From Lepidonotus clava (Eukaryota > Annelida > Polychaeta > Phyllodocida > Polynoidae): DNA of 64,000 bases. The stretch is taken from the NCBI GenBank assembly GCA_936440205.1, contig OW387150.1, positions 14,854,152 to 14,918,151 of the forward strand, written 5' to 3'. Each line of letters opens with the position of its first letter. The stretch's first letter is position 1. A program made the position numbers and the translations under genes. Under the pieces are notes generated by a model. It had not been told where the DNA came from, ran no database searches, and saw nothing but the letters and a program-made list of their open reading frames with translations. Of the stretch, positions 54,301-59,003 are shown in pieces.

Positions 54301-56327
54301 CCAAGAACAACAGCGGATCAAAACATCAGCTAGAACCATCAGCGCTATCAGAGAGGTCTTGCCGAGGGGAATAGACTCTCACTGCCATCTCAGAGGGCTG
54401 TCCCGGAGGGCCAGGAAGAACGCTGTAGGCAGAAGGTGGCAGGGAAACCTGTCATCCCTGACTGCCGTGACCATCGACTGCTTCCCTAGGGACTGGGACC
54501 AGCGACCTGTGTCGATCCCAGGCCTTCGTGTTGTGCATGCAGTAGGGTTACACCCTACCTGCATACCAAGCGATGCCGATAAAGTCAACAAAATGATTGC
54601 GGCAGCAAAGCGGGCTGTTAGGCAAAGTACAGTTGCGGTAGGAGAAATTGGACTTGACCTCTTTCACAATGACTCCGAGGATGTGGCCCTGATGCAGCAG
54701 GCAGCACTGGCTAACTTGGCTAGTTTCGCTGCTGTAAAAGGACTACCCATTGTCCTTCACTCACGAGACAAGAAAGGCAACCGTGAGGCGGGGGACATCT
54801 GCCGCGAGGTACTCCGTAAATCTGTGCCGAGATTACAGAAAATTCAGTTGCATTGTTTCGACAGTGGACTGGATGAACAGCGCCGCTGGGAGGAGGAGTT
54901 CCCCAATGTCAGGTTCAGCATCTCAGGGAAAATTCTGAGGGCTGACCGCCACCCAGAACTGGACCAGGTGGTACAGGGCCTGGGGCTGGACAAACTCCTG
55001 CTTGAGACAGACAGCCCCTACCTCTGCCCCCAAGGAACTCAGCCAAGTCAACATGGCCCAGCCTCTATATGCCTGGTGGCGGACAGAATAGGAGAGCTCC
55101 GCCACCTGCCATCAAGCATTGTCCTGGAGCTGGCTTCCCGGAATGCCCGGGACTTCTTTGGGATCTAAACCAGAGAAGCCGCCCTCCAGTGTACATAAGT
55201 AGCTAGGTAGTTTTAGTATTCTTCTCACATAGTTATAGTCTCACTCTTTCCTGGGATCCTCTATTGCATGTTTCTGAGCTTGGGTCCTGGGGTGCTTCTT
55301 TTGGAATGAGGCCTCCATTTCTGGTGGAGTGAGCCCTCCAAAAAAGACAGAACAGGGAGGAGTGTAGCAGCGACGACGCGTTAGTTCCGTTTTCGACCAC
55401 CGGGCATGGTGGGGGCGCCACCGTCGCCTCCCCTTACCTTGTCCCTAGGTGACCTGTCCTGGCACTCTGACCCTGGACCTGGACCTGCCTACATGTGCTT
55501 GTTTGGGACCTTCTGGGACAGACCTCCAAACCCCCTTCAAACCACTTGTAAGTACAAATTATACATACAAATCTATTACACATATGCATATCATCATCAT
55601 CATGTGTCCATTGTAAAATTTAAGATAAATATTGTGTAAATATTGTTATGAATGATTAAAGTATTAGAAATATATAAGCACGCATCCATTTTTCAGGGAA
55701 ATTGCAATATGTATGGGGGGAAACCAGTTAGGTTGCTGTTGTAGTTTATAATATAGATCCATGTTGGTCTAGTGTTCTTACTGTCAGCGAGAAAAAGTTT
55801 GACATTGATCCGAAACAGGTCAAATTTGTGTGAGTTCCCAGGATTTCCAAGAATTCCCAGGGATACACTTTTTCCCTATAGGCTCCAAATGTTGAAGGAC
55901 TCCAGCATTTCCCGCACAGTGCGAAAATAGATGGAATTTCCCCTAAACCCCAACACCCGATCGATTGATCCATAGCCTAGGACCAGCTTAGGCTTAGCCT
56001 TAGTAAGCCTTAGGTCAGTTGACACGTTGGCTTTCTTGACATGAAATATGCACACAGTTGCCAAACTTTAATCTTTACGGAGCTTGAAGTTTGAAGGCAG
56101 AAAGTTTGTAACTGAGTTACCAGTCTAAATTGAAAAAAAATGCCATTTTCAGTTTTACTTTGCCAAAGACATTGCCAATGCCATTGGGTTTCCATTTTAC
56201 TTACCATAAACTTTACATCCTTTTCTTCCCAAAGAGGTCGTAATATCTTAAGGACTTGCAATGCACCTTGAGCAATATTGTCTTCATTGACAGTGATGTC
56301 CAATGTCTGGAGCTTTGTGGATTCCAT
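30368..56327 (-). CDS. ETNK1: Ethanolamine kinase (9 exons, 363 aa)
   Basis: In transcript order the exons are 56,327-56,205, 42,010-41,867, 41,452-41,331, 40,232-40,065, 39,606-39,464, 38,987-38,904, 31,978-31,818, 31,062-30,989 and 30,440-30,368. They give 363 codons plus TAA, near the length of vertebrate ETNK2. The enzyme phosphorylates ethanolamine with ATP, the first step of the CDP-ethanolamine route to phosphatidylethanolamine, in the cytosol. Family landmarks: GITNKLIGCY (glycine-loop region), Brenner motif SHNDLLLKN with H219, N220, D221 and N226, the choline/ethanolamine kinase motif FIDYEY...FDIGNHFAEW (D240, E242), and FFWGVWALIQA near the end. The DLLxKN form of the Brenner motif favours ethanolamine over choline kinase. 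Exon 4 uses an unusual donor, GTCAGT. Introns 1 (14.2 kb) and 6 (6.9 kb) are enlarged by antisense LTR retroelements; other introns hold only MITE remnants. The ATG context (AAGATGG) is good. The gene symbol is by family; ETNK1 versus ETNK2 is a vertebrate split. Confidence 0.92.
31290..31580 (-). repeat. Dispersed ~290-bp repeat (AATTCCCTGTGTTTT family)
   Basis: This block in an ethanolamine kinase intron matches the reverse complement of 58,005-58,290. Shared words include AAAAGCCTCTGCATGCAGAA, 'acaccccaacaac'/'acaacccaacaac' and repeated TTCCCTGTGTTTT. It is non-coding and probably an old MITE. Confidence 0.65.
32532..33485 (+). repeat. 5' LTR of the gag-only element
   Basis: 954 bp, TG...CA. 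The first ~150 bp are very GC-rich. An AATAAA-containing stretch (ttttaataaactttg) about 120 bp before its end probably supplies the polyadenylation signal. Confidence 0.93.
33660..34439 (+). CDS. Gag-like capsid protein of the non-autonomous LTR element
   Basis: A 259-codon frame. The N-terminal ~85 residues are variable and partly acidic. From MKYDGESDLDDFIGHFE onward it resembles the retrotransposon gag capsid family (PF03732-like): LACCLVQDAREVL, LIEALQERFW, LAAYAHDLRRL and VLINTFVKGL in the usual order. No zinc knuckle is evident in the frame. It would form particles together with pol proteins supplied by a related element; that is inference. The start could be at the first Met or at the internal MDFLNRS or MDAQPN. 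Confidence 0.75.
   Translation: MLLTGYILEIRMDFLNRSVSWLFSLFRSAGIMDAQPNAEGEVEDAISHISDISHHSEVRLLDGRAGSGAQRPRHAGPARRHETKPPKRMIVPMKYDGESDLDDFIGHFEAVSLWNEWSYEEKGMQLACCLVQDAREVLTNVILPLQRDFDALIEALQERFWPLGQEAQFTFKFMSRVLQANETLAAYAHDLRRLGKRAFPGELPNERVLINTFVKGLSDTGMKRYVHAFTPTTLRDAVNLAMAYGTYDIVSGSTSTENE
34500..34830 (+). repeat. ~60-bp tandem repeats inside the gag-only element
   Basis: About five imperfect copies of a unit containing 'gtgagccgagtgaaagct' and 'gtttcaggtggattcctgat' follow the gag frame. Confidence 0.75.
35150..35610 (+). repeat. ~120-bp tandem repeats inside the gag-only element
   Basis: Three to four copies of a unit with 'gattcactacccaggatgg', 'gctggattccagatttaca' and 'tactgttgctgggaggctt'. 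No long open frame spans them. They may act as packaging or replication sequence, or be neutral filler keeping template length. Confidence 0.75.
36190..36390 (+). repeat. ~33-bp tandem repeats near the 3' end of the gag-only element
   Basis: Several copies of a 'tgtactgtactgttccatg' unit followed by 'ttccatgtattt'. They give rise to chance open frames on both strands. Confidence 0.8.
36429..37382 (+). repeat. 3' LTR of the gag-only element
   Basis: 954 bp, nearly identical to the 5' LTR. Confidence 0.93.
37383..37915. repeat. ~200-bp tandem repeat at the insertion site of the gag-only element
   Basis: Units start GTAGGT at 37,383, 37,588 and 37,786 (periods 205 and 198 bp; the third is partial). 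They share CACCGGAGAACTTATTGACA and GACTTAGGCCTAGACATAT. The sequence just left of the LTR element (32,490-32,531: taggcctaataatatta...ttgtggtag) resembles the end of a unit, so the element probably inserted at a unit junction. Confidence 0.75.
38030..38560. promoter_or_regulatory. CpG-rich island with E-box palindrome and YY1-type word in kinase intron 6
   Basis: CpG density is far above the surroundings at 38,030-38,380. At 38,526-38,537 lies the perfect palindrome GGTCACGTGACC, and at 38,542-38,550 AAGATGGCG, the core of YY1-type promoter sites. A minus-strand frame (38,159-37,941) reaches a strong donor (ATACAG|GTAGGT at about 37,945), but its phase would not read on into kinase exon 7. 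The simplest reading is an internal promoter or alternative first exon; a CpG-rich repeat is the alternative. Confidence 0.4.
40345..40408. repeat. Fragment of the TTGTTGTGTTCAGGTA-ended MITE family
   Basis: The fragment (aaaaaaaagttag...ggtaggtcgggttacc...aacacaaca) matches the right end of the element at 43,479-43,757. The left part is missing. Confidence 0.55.
40690..40955. repeat. Probable decayed MITE with CAGRGWTGCC ends
   Basis: The left end is CAGGGATGCCGTTCCC and the right end, inverted, is AGAGAGTTGCCATTTTTCC. AGTAGGAAA words lie near the right end. The inverted-end resemblance is weak, so this is a tentative call inside a kinase intron. Confidence 0.35.
42049..42548. repeat. TTAA-flanked MITE, perfect AGGTACTCGGGCGTG terminal repeats
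   Basis: The 492-bp element 42,053-42,544 begins AGGTACTCGGGCGTGTTCAG and ends with its exact reverse complement. It is flanked on both sides by TTAA (42,049-42,052 and 42,545-42,548). TTAA duplication is the hallmark of piggyBac-type transposition. It has no coding capacity. It lies in kinase intron 1 just 5' of exon 2. Confidence 0.85.
43479..43757. repeat. MITE with ATTGTTGTGTTCAGGTA terminal inverted repeats
   Basis: Left end ATTGTTGTGTTCAGGTAGC and right end GTTACCTGAACACAACAAT are inverted copies over 17 bp. Interior landmarks 'gtaggtcgattta' and 'caggcattctt' recur at 58,770-58,945, and the right end recurs at 40,345-40,408. The element is non-coding and lies in kinase intron 1. Confidence 0.75.
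44728..44945 (+). repeat. 5' LTR of the Gypsy element
   Basis: 218 bp, TG...CA, identical by eye to the 3' copy. Short LTRs are common in animal Gypsy lineages. Confidence 0.95.
45293..46032 (+). repeat. 191-bp tandem repeats in the Gypsy leader
   Basis: Units start GGGATTGACTTATTTG at 45,293, 45,484, 45,675 and 45,866. The period is exactly 191 bp three times, and the fourth unit is partial and more diverged. They lie between the primer-binding site and gag, where retroelements keep packaging signals. Confidence 0.9.
46612..48420 (+). CDS. gag: Gag polyprotein of the Gypsy element, with N-terminal HhH domain
   Basis: 602 codons. Residues ~11-58 (LNLNTASEEQLKTLKDIG...) match the ComEA-like helix-hairpin-helix pattern 'NxNTAsxEELxxLxxIGxxxAxxI', a DNA-binding fold unusual in Gag. 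Residues ~75-180 are a charged coiled coil, then a low-complexity Gln/Gly/Arg region. A capsid-like domain starts at KIPTYDG (~residue 350), with YADQFKRIARKCRW, LRDDALEFYGSL, VKRAMKDRF, LRQNPDEELEHFAQRCQ and AFLHGC. An Arg/Ser-rich tail (SRSRSVSPGR) follows. It would build the virus-like particle and package the RNA. Confidence 0.85.
   Translation: MAQNFGADPPLNLNTASEEQLKTLKDIGSMRARGISKVFKEHGPVGSLQDVAKLLDPAVVQILKDALADGLVDLGEHDQLQKEIQSLTSGLSDSEQQRSKAESEDDQRSEEGSKSLYSLTAGIGSEVEVLRRKLREAQEGRRAAQDEAREAHKAKMVAQTEVGKWKKFHREHMDAFYARTQSEEEELLESSPTLPGRAAADSGTVDRGQQQQGLETHGGKTKGGAWPPPQKQSTPQKNGSVRDNRYIPHQPLHTGDGGHHTAVHRSAQDDRHAAEQPLRDRDERCDQRGTGMSGASPSPRPSNRDKRSGTPRHYRSYQETDSSSSSSEDEEAHGEYRDYGPRTPSHRRPDTGKIPTYDGKIRWEIYADQFKRIARKCRWGKEAKLDSLVQHLRDDALEFYGSLSRRERKDYDCVKRAMKDRFNRRNPPTTARRELQMLRQNPDEELEHFAQRCQALARDGFRGDPERTVERAAMDAFLHGCSDRRAALWAGEKEVETMRQLVQSVKHTVHNAKALIGDRKVRAVSFINEDITSSQPTTASRGERDPLQGLEERFQKMMENAAEKMMEKALDVAMSKRPTRSPSPYPTRSRSRSVSPGRPRQC
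48600..49292 (+). CDS. Protease region of the Gypsy element
   Basis: 230-codon frame. The C-terminal half (from about residue 75) has the retropepsin-like order: VNGTPVEALVDLGAQVTVLS (active-site flap region), then GHFTKRVQINIGSQ and VILGLDFLKAIGASID, the usual second hydrophobic signature. It abuts the pol frame directly. Confidence 0.75.
   Translation: MPRAAPSSPIALQTEHHMREAPDMGHTGKGDQVKNVELTAAGRVCLTGGAVMDSPHSPSGQTPPHLSNKDPKVRSGENTRCDIPESLFISIEVNGTPVEALVDLGAQVTVLSSNFTETMSTPPEPMEEVSLKGAGTASYMTGHFTKRVQINIGSQQFYWCTYVAPVSGSVILGLDFLKAIGASIDLPSATVTIKGRAVAARYGRGHGYDPYQASPTICLNKVTLPPGSSK
49293..53066 (+). CDS. pol: Pol polyprotein of the Gypsy element (RT, RNase H, integrase)
   Basis: 1,257 codons. 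Reverse transcriptase spans about residues 160-400, with SSAWAAVPVLVRKKDGS, YSTLDMNSGYWQI, MGFGLCNAPATFQ and the catalytic YLDD near residue 322. RNase H starts near 466 (LDCDASD). The integrase zinc module HHCC lies near 763-805 (GHLGRDKT, CATCSKNK). The DDE core includes HMDILGPLP, HTDQGRN and HPASNGQVERYNR. A GPY/F-type module (WKGPYLVEAV, ~1070) and basic C-terminal tail follow. Overall order RT-RNaseH-INT is diagnostic of Ty3/Gypsy. Confidence 0.93.
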   Translation: MMVRTARVHSDQGEELVLCPNRFNPDILCPYAVLNGEGETAVVELSNMSDHFIKVKAGQVLGLAHPAQILDAHLDMENIPAKLRQLSVVPGEGEKIPLRASSEEVATLLQQVPVHLQDLFNRSVKMLSLPEAQEVSKILVEYQSVFSLNDTDLGCFSAIKHTLDTQDAKPIRQRMRRTPLGFQDEEQKHLTKMLEAGVIRPSSSAWAAVPVLVRKKDGSVRWCLDYRALNNVTVKDAFPLPKIEECLDSLSGSRFYSTLDMNSGYWQIELDEADQHKTAFITKYGLFEWTRMGFGLCNAPATFQRAVQLVLHGMQWSKVLSYLDDVVVFGSSFQQARDNLVEALERFQKYNLKLKPRKCSLFQNEVMFLGRLVTPEGIRINPDSENTIRGWPTPRCVRDVESFLGFANYHREFVSHYAAISEPLYGLTGPKVIFTWSPKSEEAFNLLKDALIKAPILPYPNPEYTFILDCDASDTAVAGELGQVVDGKVRVIAYGSFVLKSEQRKYCTTRKELLAVVRLTREYQHYLLGRPFLVRTDHNSLTWLMGFKNIQGQLARWLEELAEYDMTIVHRPGKKHINADSLSRIPDPMPVCDCYRAGSLPEMLPCNGCAYCRRAHTQWARFEEEVDDVVPLAIRQQVSGEAAADSTGPGQELFIRALSIGDTEETPEFTSTQLGGYSQKELREKQLEDTDVNQILNWLEEHTEPTQANLMLCSPATKYLWQNRFQLTMKDGVLYYRWEDGKTSKLLFVVPRPLKAEVLSYCHDHPTAGHLGRDKTLARIQQGFIWFRYRADCEEHVQTCATCSKNKKPCKAPRGPLGQYHAGMPMEQVHMDILGPLPASDQGNTCILVIVDQFTKWVECYPIVDQKADVIASKFVNDCVARFGCPQYLHTDQGRNVDGNIIRSICDLLRIHKTRTTPYHPASNGQVERYNRTILQMVRCFLDGKSRMWDRHLHVLTGALRTVPHKETGFSPNMMMLGREVAQPEDVVFGLHLANDQTKLEVTTPEYVRHLRQTLEEVHHMARERLKASQQLQKRTYDRKLAHTKYGVGDLVYRRDSANKKGQSPKLKPVWKGPYLVEAVLSPVLVRIGERKKSKVVHHDRLMVCRDRAIPLWLRRRRHKLLRLAHQRETNEEGEEALDPLGLEESGEDLNLDLLGNNEVEQGDIGNQDANCPMPPSLDPQPTITLEKEQDHVTADQPPLEERKTENCTPAKSKPVIIPKHKAPAVEEPEKVTRRGRRIRVPARLRNTVRRLSQLLY
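53186..55168 (+). CDS. Accessory protein with zinc-finger-like motifs and TatD-type nuclease domain
   Basis: A 660-codon frame, 119 bp after pol and ending ~195 bp before the 3' LTR. Residues 1-210 are Pro/Ser-rich with basic KRAR and KPRR clusters. Residues 220-271 hold two Cys/His clusters, C-x5-C...H-x5-H and CWGC...H-x3-C, likely zinc fingers. Residues ~396-660 match TatD-family metal-dependent nucleases: DSHCH (H399, H401), VGEIGLD (E487), LHSRD (H525), LHCF (H556) and LLETDSPYL (D609), the full set of metal ligands in order and spacing. TatD proteins are metal-dependent DNases, and some (human TATDN2) are reported to act on RNA in R-loops. In an LTR element it could trim cDNA or RNA-DNA hybrids or act at integration sites; that role is inference. 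Expression would need splicing, re-initiation or an internal promoter. Confidence 0.88.
   Translation: MAGMVPVSFGHFPVMSMTGGSLRMPMTPGMAGEGVVWLPVAVSQLGKQQFTMPAPILGHGMAFPTGWQLPRPGQFQAWSHPHLMVRHPNPPTLSASSGNTSAATPAPGSPPKTREKEVVGVSELIPVRQEGTTPPMPAPTTSASLGLEVTVRAGDAPRRLVKLADQSTRGALEQDIPEVRKVTITGPIASRKRARSPTPESTSYHAKPRRMSRHGSNSPCPVSHTCGHLSHLRRHVVGSHLPFFVEPETACWGCSRQLERVRPLEEHMQSCNRARAFSDEALGLWVQLCAGLLQELADQVGVRRRDLCRFFTSRRLTSVGCVLSPVQEALMDHYDRAMGTATRGARVLDPPSSEGSLLHWRVLLSFLSVLGPQEQQRIKTSARTISAIREVLPRGIDSHCHLRGLSRRARKNAVGRRWQGNLSSLTAVTIDCFPRDWDQRPVSIPGLRVVHAVGLHPTCIPSDADKVNKMIAAAKRAVRQSTVAVGEIGLDLFHNDSEDVALMQQAALANLASFAAVKGLPIVLHSRDKKGNREAGDICREVLRKSVPRLQKIQLHCFDSGLDEQRRWEEEFPNVRFSISGKILRADRHPELDQVVQGLGLDKLLLETDSPYLCPQGTQPSQHGPASICLVADRIGELRHLPSSIVLELASRNARDFFGI
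55363..55580 (+). repeat. 3' LTR of the Gypsy element
   Basis: 218 bp, identical by eye to the 5' LTR, followed by CATA of the target duplication. A purine-rich stretch (aaaaaagacagaacagggagg) just before it fits a polypurine tract. Confidence 0.95.
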
Positions 56328-56346
56328 CTTCTCACAATTTTTACAC

Positions 56347-56364
56347 GGCCACGCCCCCTTTGAA
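56347..56364 (-). promoter_or_regulatory. GC/CACCC box and CHR-like word upstream of ethanolamine kinase
   Basis: GCCACGCCCCCTTT, a Sp1/KLF-type box, lies 20-35 nt upstream of the kinase ATG, and TTTGAA adjoins it. The position suggests transcription starts very near, with a TATA-less promoter. It could also serve the divergent CDC20 side, where CHR words (TTTGAA) are known cell-cycle elements; the match is short and could be chance. Confidence 0.35.
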
Positions 56365-57484
56365 CTAGTTCTTGCCCGGCCTTGTACGCTTGGCCTTGTG
56401 AACGCGTCAAGTTTATGAGAGAAATCTAAATGGAGACTATTTACACACAGAAAACAACCATATGGGAATGCGGGTACTCCTGTCAGACTCTGTACACCGA
56501 TCCTTGGCCAGTGACAGAAGCAGAGACAGATAAGATCAGCCTATTATAACAGCTGCCAGCAGGTCCGATAAACATGCGACTGTTTCAGGTGTCACTTAAC
56601 AAATTATTTCATTTTTTTCAATTTTTTAAATGACACTCATAATACTGGAAGTTTTAGCTCAATTTATAGAATGAATCCATTACTTTAAAACAAAATAATG
56701 AATCCCAGGAATTTTTGAATAAATGTACGATAACTTACGAGCATTAGGTATTTAAAATAATTACATTTAATATTCATTGTGTTGCTGCCTTGTCACTGTA
56801 GCTTGTACTTGACGAGCTAGGCTTTATCGTGTTTAGCCAGCTAGAAACAAATTTACTCTCCACGCACAGGTTTGTTCACTGTTAGCATACCAAGTGCTCG
56901 AAGAATCTGCCTGGAGAAGAAAACCCCGGCCAAGCCTCGATTTCAAATTTGGCACCATTTTTAAAGTTGACTTCTTCCACGACATCGCAAAAAGCAAACT
57001 ATCAAGGTAATCGGGGTGTTGGAATGCAAATAACTTGGATATTGTGAGTTCCGTATCGATAGTATATTTGCACTCAAGTGGGGAACTAGATTAGCTATTT
57101 TGCGATTGCTTTTTTGCTGAAATAACGCGGTGCGCGCAGCGAATACCTTCTCACTGTCACTGACACAGTTAGTACTTACCAGGTCACAGGCACAGCCACA
57201 GGACAGGGAAAAGGGAGCCAAGCAGTGAGTGTAGTCACTGTACCGTTATGGAGCTCTCTAGCCCCATGGACGTACACGCACGGACTGTTTCCCAGGCGCG
57301 GATGCATCATGTGCGAACGTTGCAGAATGGGTAAATCTATGGAGTCTTATCTTAGAGAGTAAACATTTGGCCAGAAAAAAGGGTAACCTACCAATCTTCC
57401 AAAGCCTAACCCTAGGCTAAAGCATATTGATGATATTCACAACACAGGCAAAGGACCTCACCAGGACTGCAATAGATCAGCCTC

Positions 57485-57935
57485 AGGGCAAAGTTGTTTT
57501 TTTTCCAAGGTAAGGGAAAAGTCAGGGAATTTTGGAATTGGTCAGGGAAAACTGGAATTTTAAAAAAAGGTCAGGGAAAATTGACCCTGGTCAGGCAAAA
57601 ATGGAATTTCCAAACCCATAAGTGAACAGCTGGCCAACTTTGACACTCAAAATCTGTGTATTTCTCGTCATGGAAAATAACAATATAATTTTGTAAATTG
57701 TGGCCTCCTGATAGGCATGTAAGGATTTTAAGGGGCGTTGATGTGAGCCAGGAGAATGGTCTTTGCTCTAGATGTTGCCAAGAAAGTTTTGGGCTTAATT
57801 GGCAGAACGGACTGTTCTAACTTCTATGTGTATTTCAAGGCAGTTTATTGAAAGGATTTTCTTATCTTATTAATCAGGGAAAAATGAAATTTGTCAGGGA
57901 AAAGTCAGGGAATTTTGATGTCTCTGGTATGTAGC
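57485..57935. repeat. Repeat with GTCAGGGAAAA / GTCAGGGAATTTTG words at both ends
   Basis: 'gggaaaagtcagggaattttg' occurs in direct orientation at about 57,507 and 57,898, with further 'gtcagggaaaa' words between. It looks like a repetitive element related to the CAGGGAAAA-rich block that follows. Non-coding. Confidence 0.5.
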
Positions 57936-58004
57936 AACCCTGTTGTTTTGAAGTTGGTATAGGCCTGGGGGCCTAGAATAAATCTAAATATGTGTCGTTA
58001 ATCT

Positions 58005-58290
58005 ACAGGGTATACCAACCACACAGGGAAAATGGCATAACAAAATTACCCGACAGGGAAAACACAGAGAATTTGGAAATTTTGCCAAAACACAGGGAAT
58101 TTCAGTTGGCCAGGTTCTGAAATTCTTGATTTTCAAGATAATAGGGATTCGACTTTTTGTTGTTGGGTTGTCCAAATTTTTTCTGCATGCAGAGGCTTTT
58201 AATTTTGAAAAAATTGCTGGATATGACACAGGGAAAAATTTGCCACTGGACAGGAAAATCTCAGGGAAAACACAGGGAATTTGAAAAGGG
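58005..58290 (+). repeat. Dispersed repeat rich in ACAGGGAAAA
   Basis: Inverted relative of 31,290-31,580, with the same central 'tgcatgcagaggctttt' and flanking ACACAGGGAATTT words. The two copies bracket nearly the whole kinase gene in opposite orientation. Confidence 0.65.
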
Positions 58291-58769
58291 AGTTCCAATA
58301 TGTACCCTGATCTACTCTCAACAAGAAACAACCGACAACTAATTTTGCAGCAGCATCATAATCTTGCTGAAAAAATAGATATTAGAATCATCTATTGTAT
58401 ATCTAACTCAAATATTCAATGGGTTCAATGACGTCAATTTTTTTTTTTAAATACACATTTTTTGCACGAACGTTTTTAAAAACGTTACACATTCCGTTGT
58501 GTCCTCCCTGCCTAAGTGCCGACTGCCAAGATAGATATTCAACAGGGAATCGCAAAAAAGAAAAAAAAGAAAAGATTTTGAACATTAGTTTTGTTTTCGC
58601 ATCTTCTGGATTTCCTGATTCAAAAATATAAGAATGGTACTCAAAGCATGTTTATGCTCACACGTTTTCAGATTCTTGAATAATGGAAAAAGATTACAAG
58701 ATTTATATATAATTTGCTATAGATCTAGATCGACATCTTGGTGATGAGTCCAAAAACATTAAACAACCA

Positions 58770-58945
58770 GTTGTGTTAAGGTAACATACGTCGAAAATAA
58801 GGGTATGTAGGTCGATTTATTTTTCTTTAATTTGTTTTTTTTAAACTAACAAAAATAGACTCGGGCATTCTTGAAAATTCAATGACTACTCAAGACACCC
58901 TCCACATTTATTTTCAGCATCTAAAATTTAATTTCAATGAGTAGT
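58770..58945. repeat. Truncated copy of the TTGTGTTMAGGTA MITE family
   Basis: Begins 'agttgtgttaaggtaac', then 'gtaggtcgattta' and 'cgggcattcttgaaaattcaa', matching the left half of the element at 43,479-43,757. The right terminal repeat is not found. It ends ~50 bp before the CDC20 coding exon. Confidence 0.55.
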
Positions 58946-59003
58946 ATAGACAAAGGGATTTAAGAATAATTATTTAATATCCTATTTTTCAGAATCAAGA
59001 AAA

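Larger units (their letters stand above)
44728..55580 (+). mobile_element. Gypsy (Ty3-class) LTR retrotransposon carrying a TatD-type nuclease ORF
   Basis: A 10,853-bp element with 218-bp LTRs (TGTAGCAG...ATTACA) that are identical by eye, flanked by CATA on both sides (44,724-44,727 and 55,581-55,584). TTGGTGCCAGGAG follows the 5' LTR at the primer-binding position. Parts in order: leader with 191-bp tandem repeats, gag (46,612-48,420), aspartic protease frame (48,600-49,292), pol with reverse transcriptase, RNase H and integrase (49,293-53,066), and a 660-codon frame with a TatD nuclease domain (53,186-55,168) in the env position. It looks essentially whole, with at most one or two breaks, and I cannot tell these from natural frame boundaries. 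Identical LTRs point to very recent insertion. It lies antisense in intron 1 of ethanolamine kinase. Confidence 0.93.
56370..58992. other. Intergenic between divergent ethanolamine kinase and CDC20 genes
   Basis: A CpG-richer patch at about 57,120-57,330 is the best candidate for the CDC20 promoter and non-coding first exon; possible donors are AAGCA|GTGAGT (57,224) and AATG|GTAAAT (~57,330). The coding exon of CDC20 is preceded by an acceptor ending at 58,992, so an upstream untranslated exon must exist. The rest is occupied by the repeats listed separately. Confidence 0.4.

Noticed and set aside
57173-57221. Non-coding first exon of ethanolamine kinase with a GTAAGT donor on the minus strand
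   Set aside because: There is no pyrimidine-rich acceptor just upstream of the kinase ATG, so the splice is not supported.
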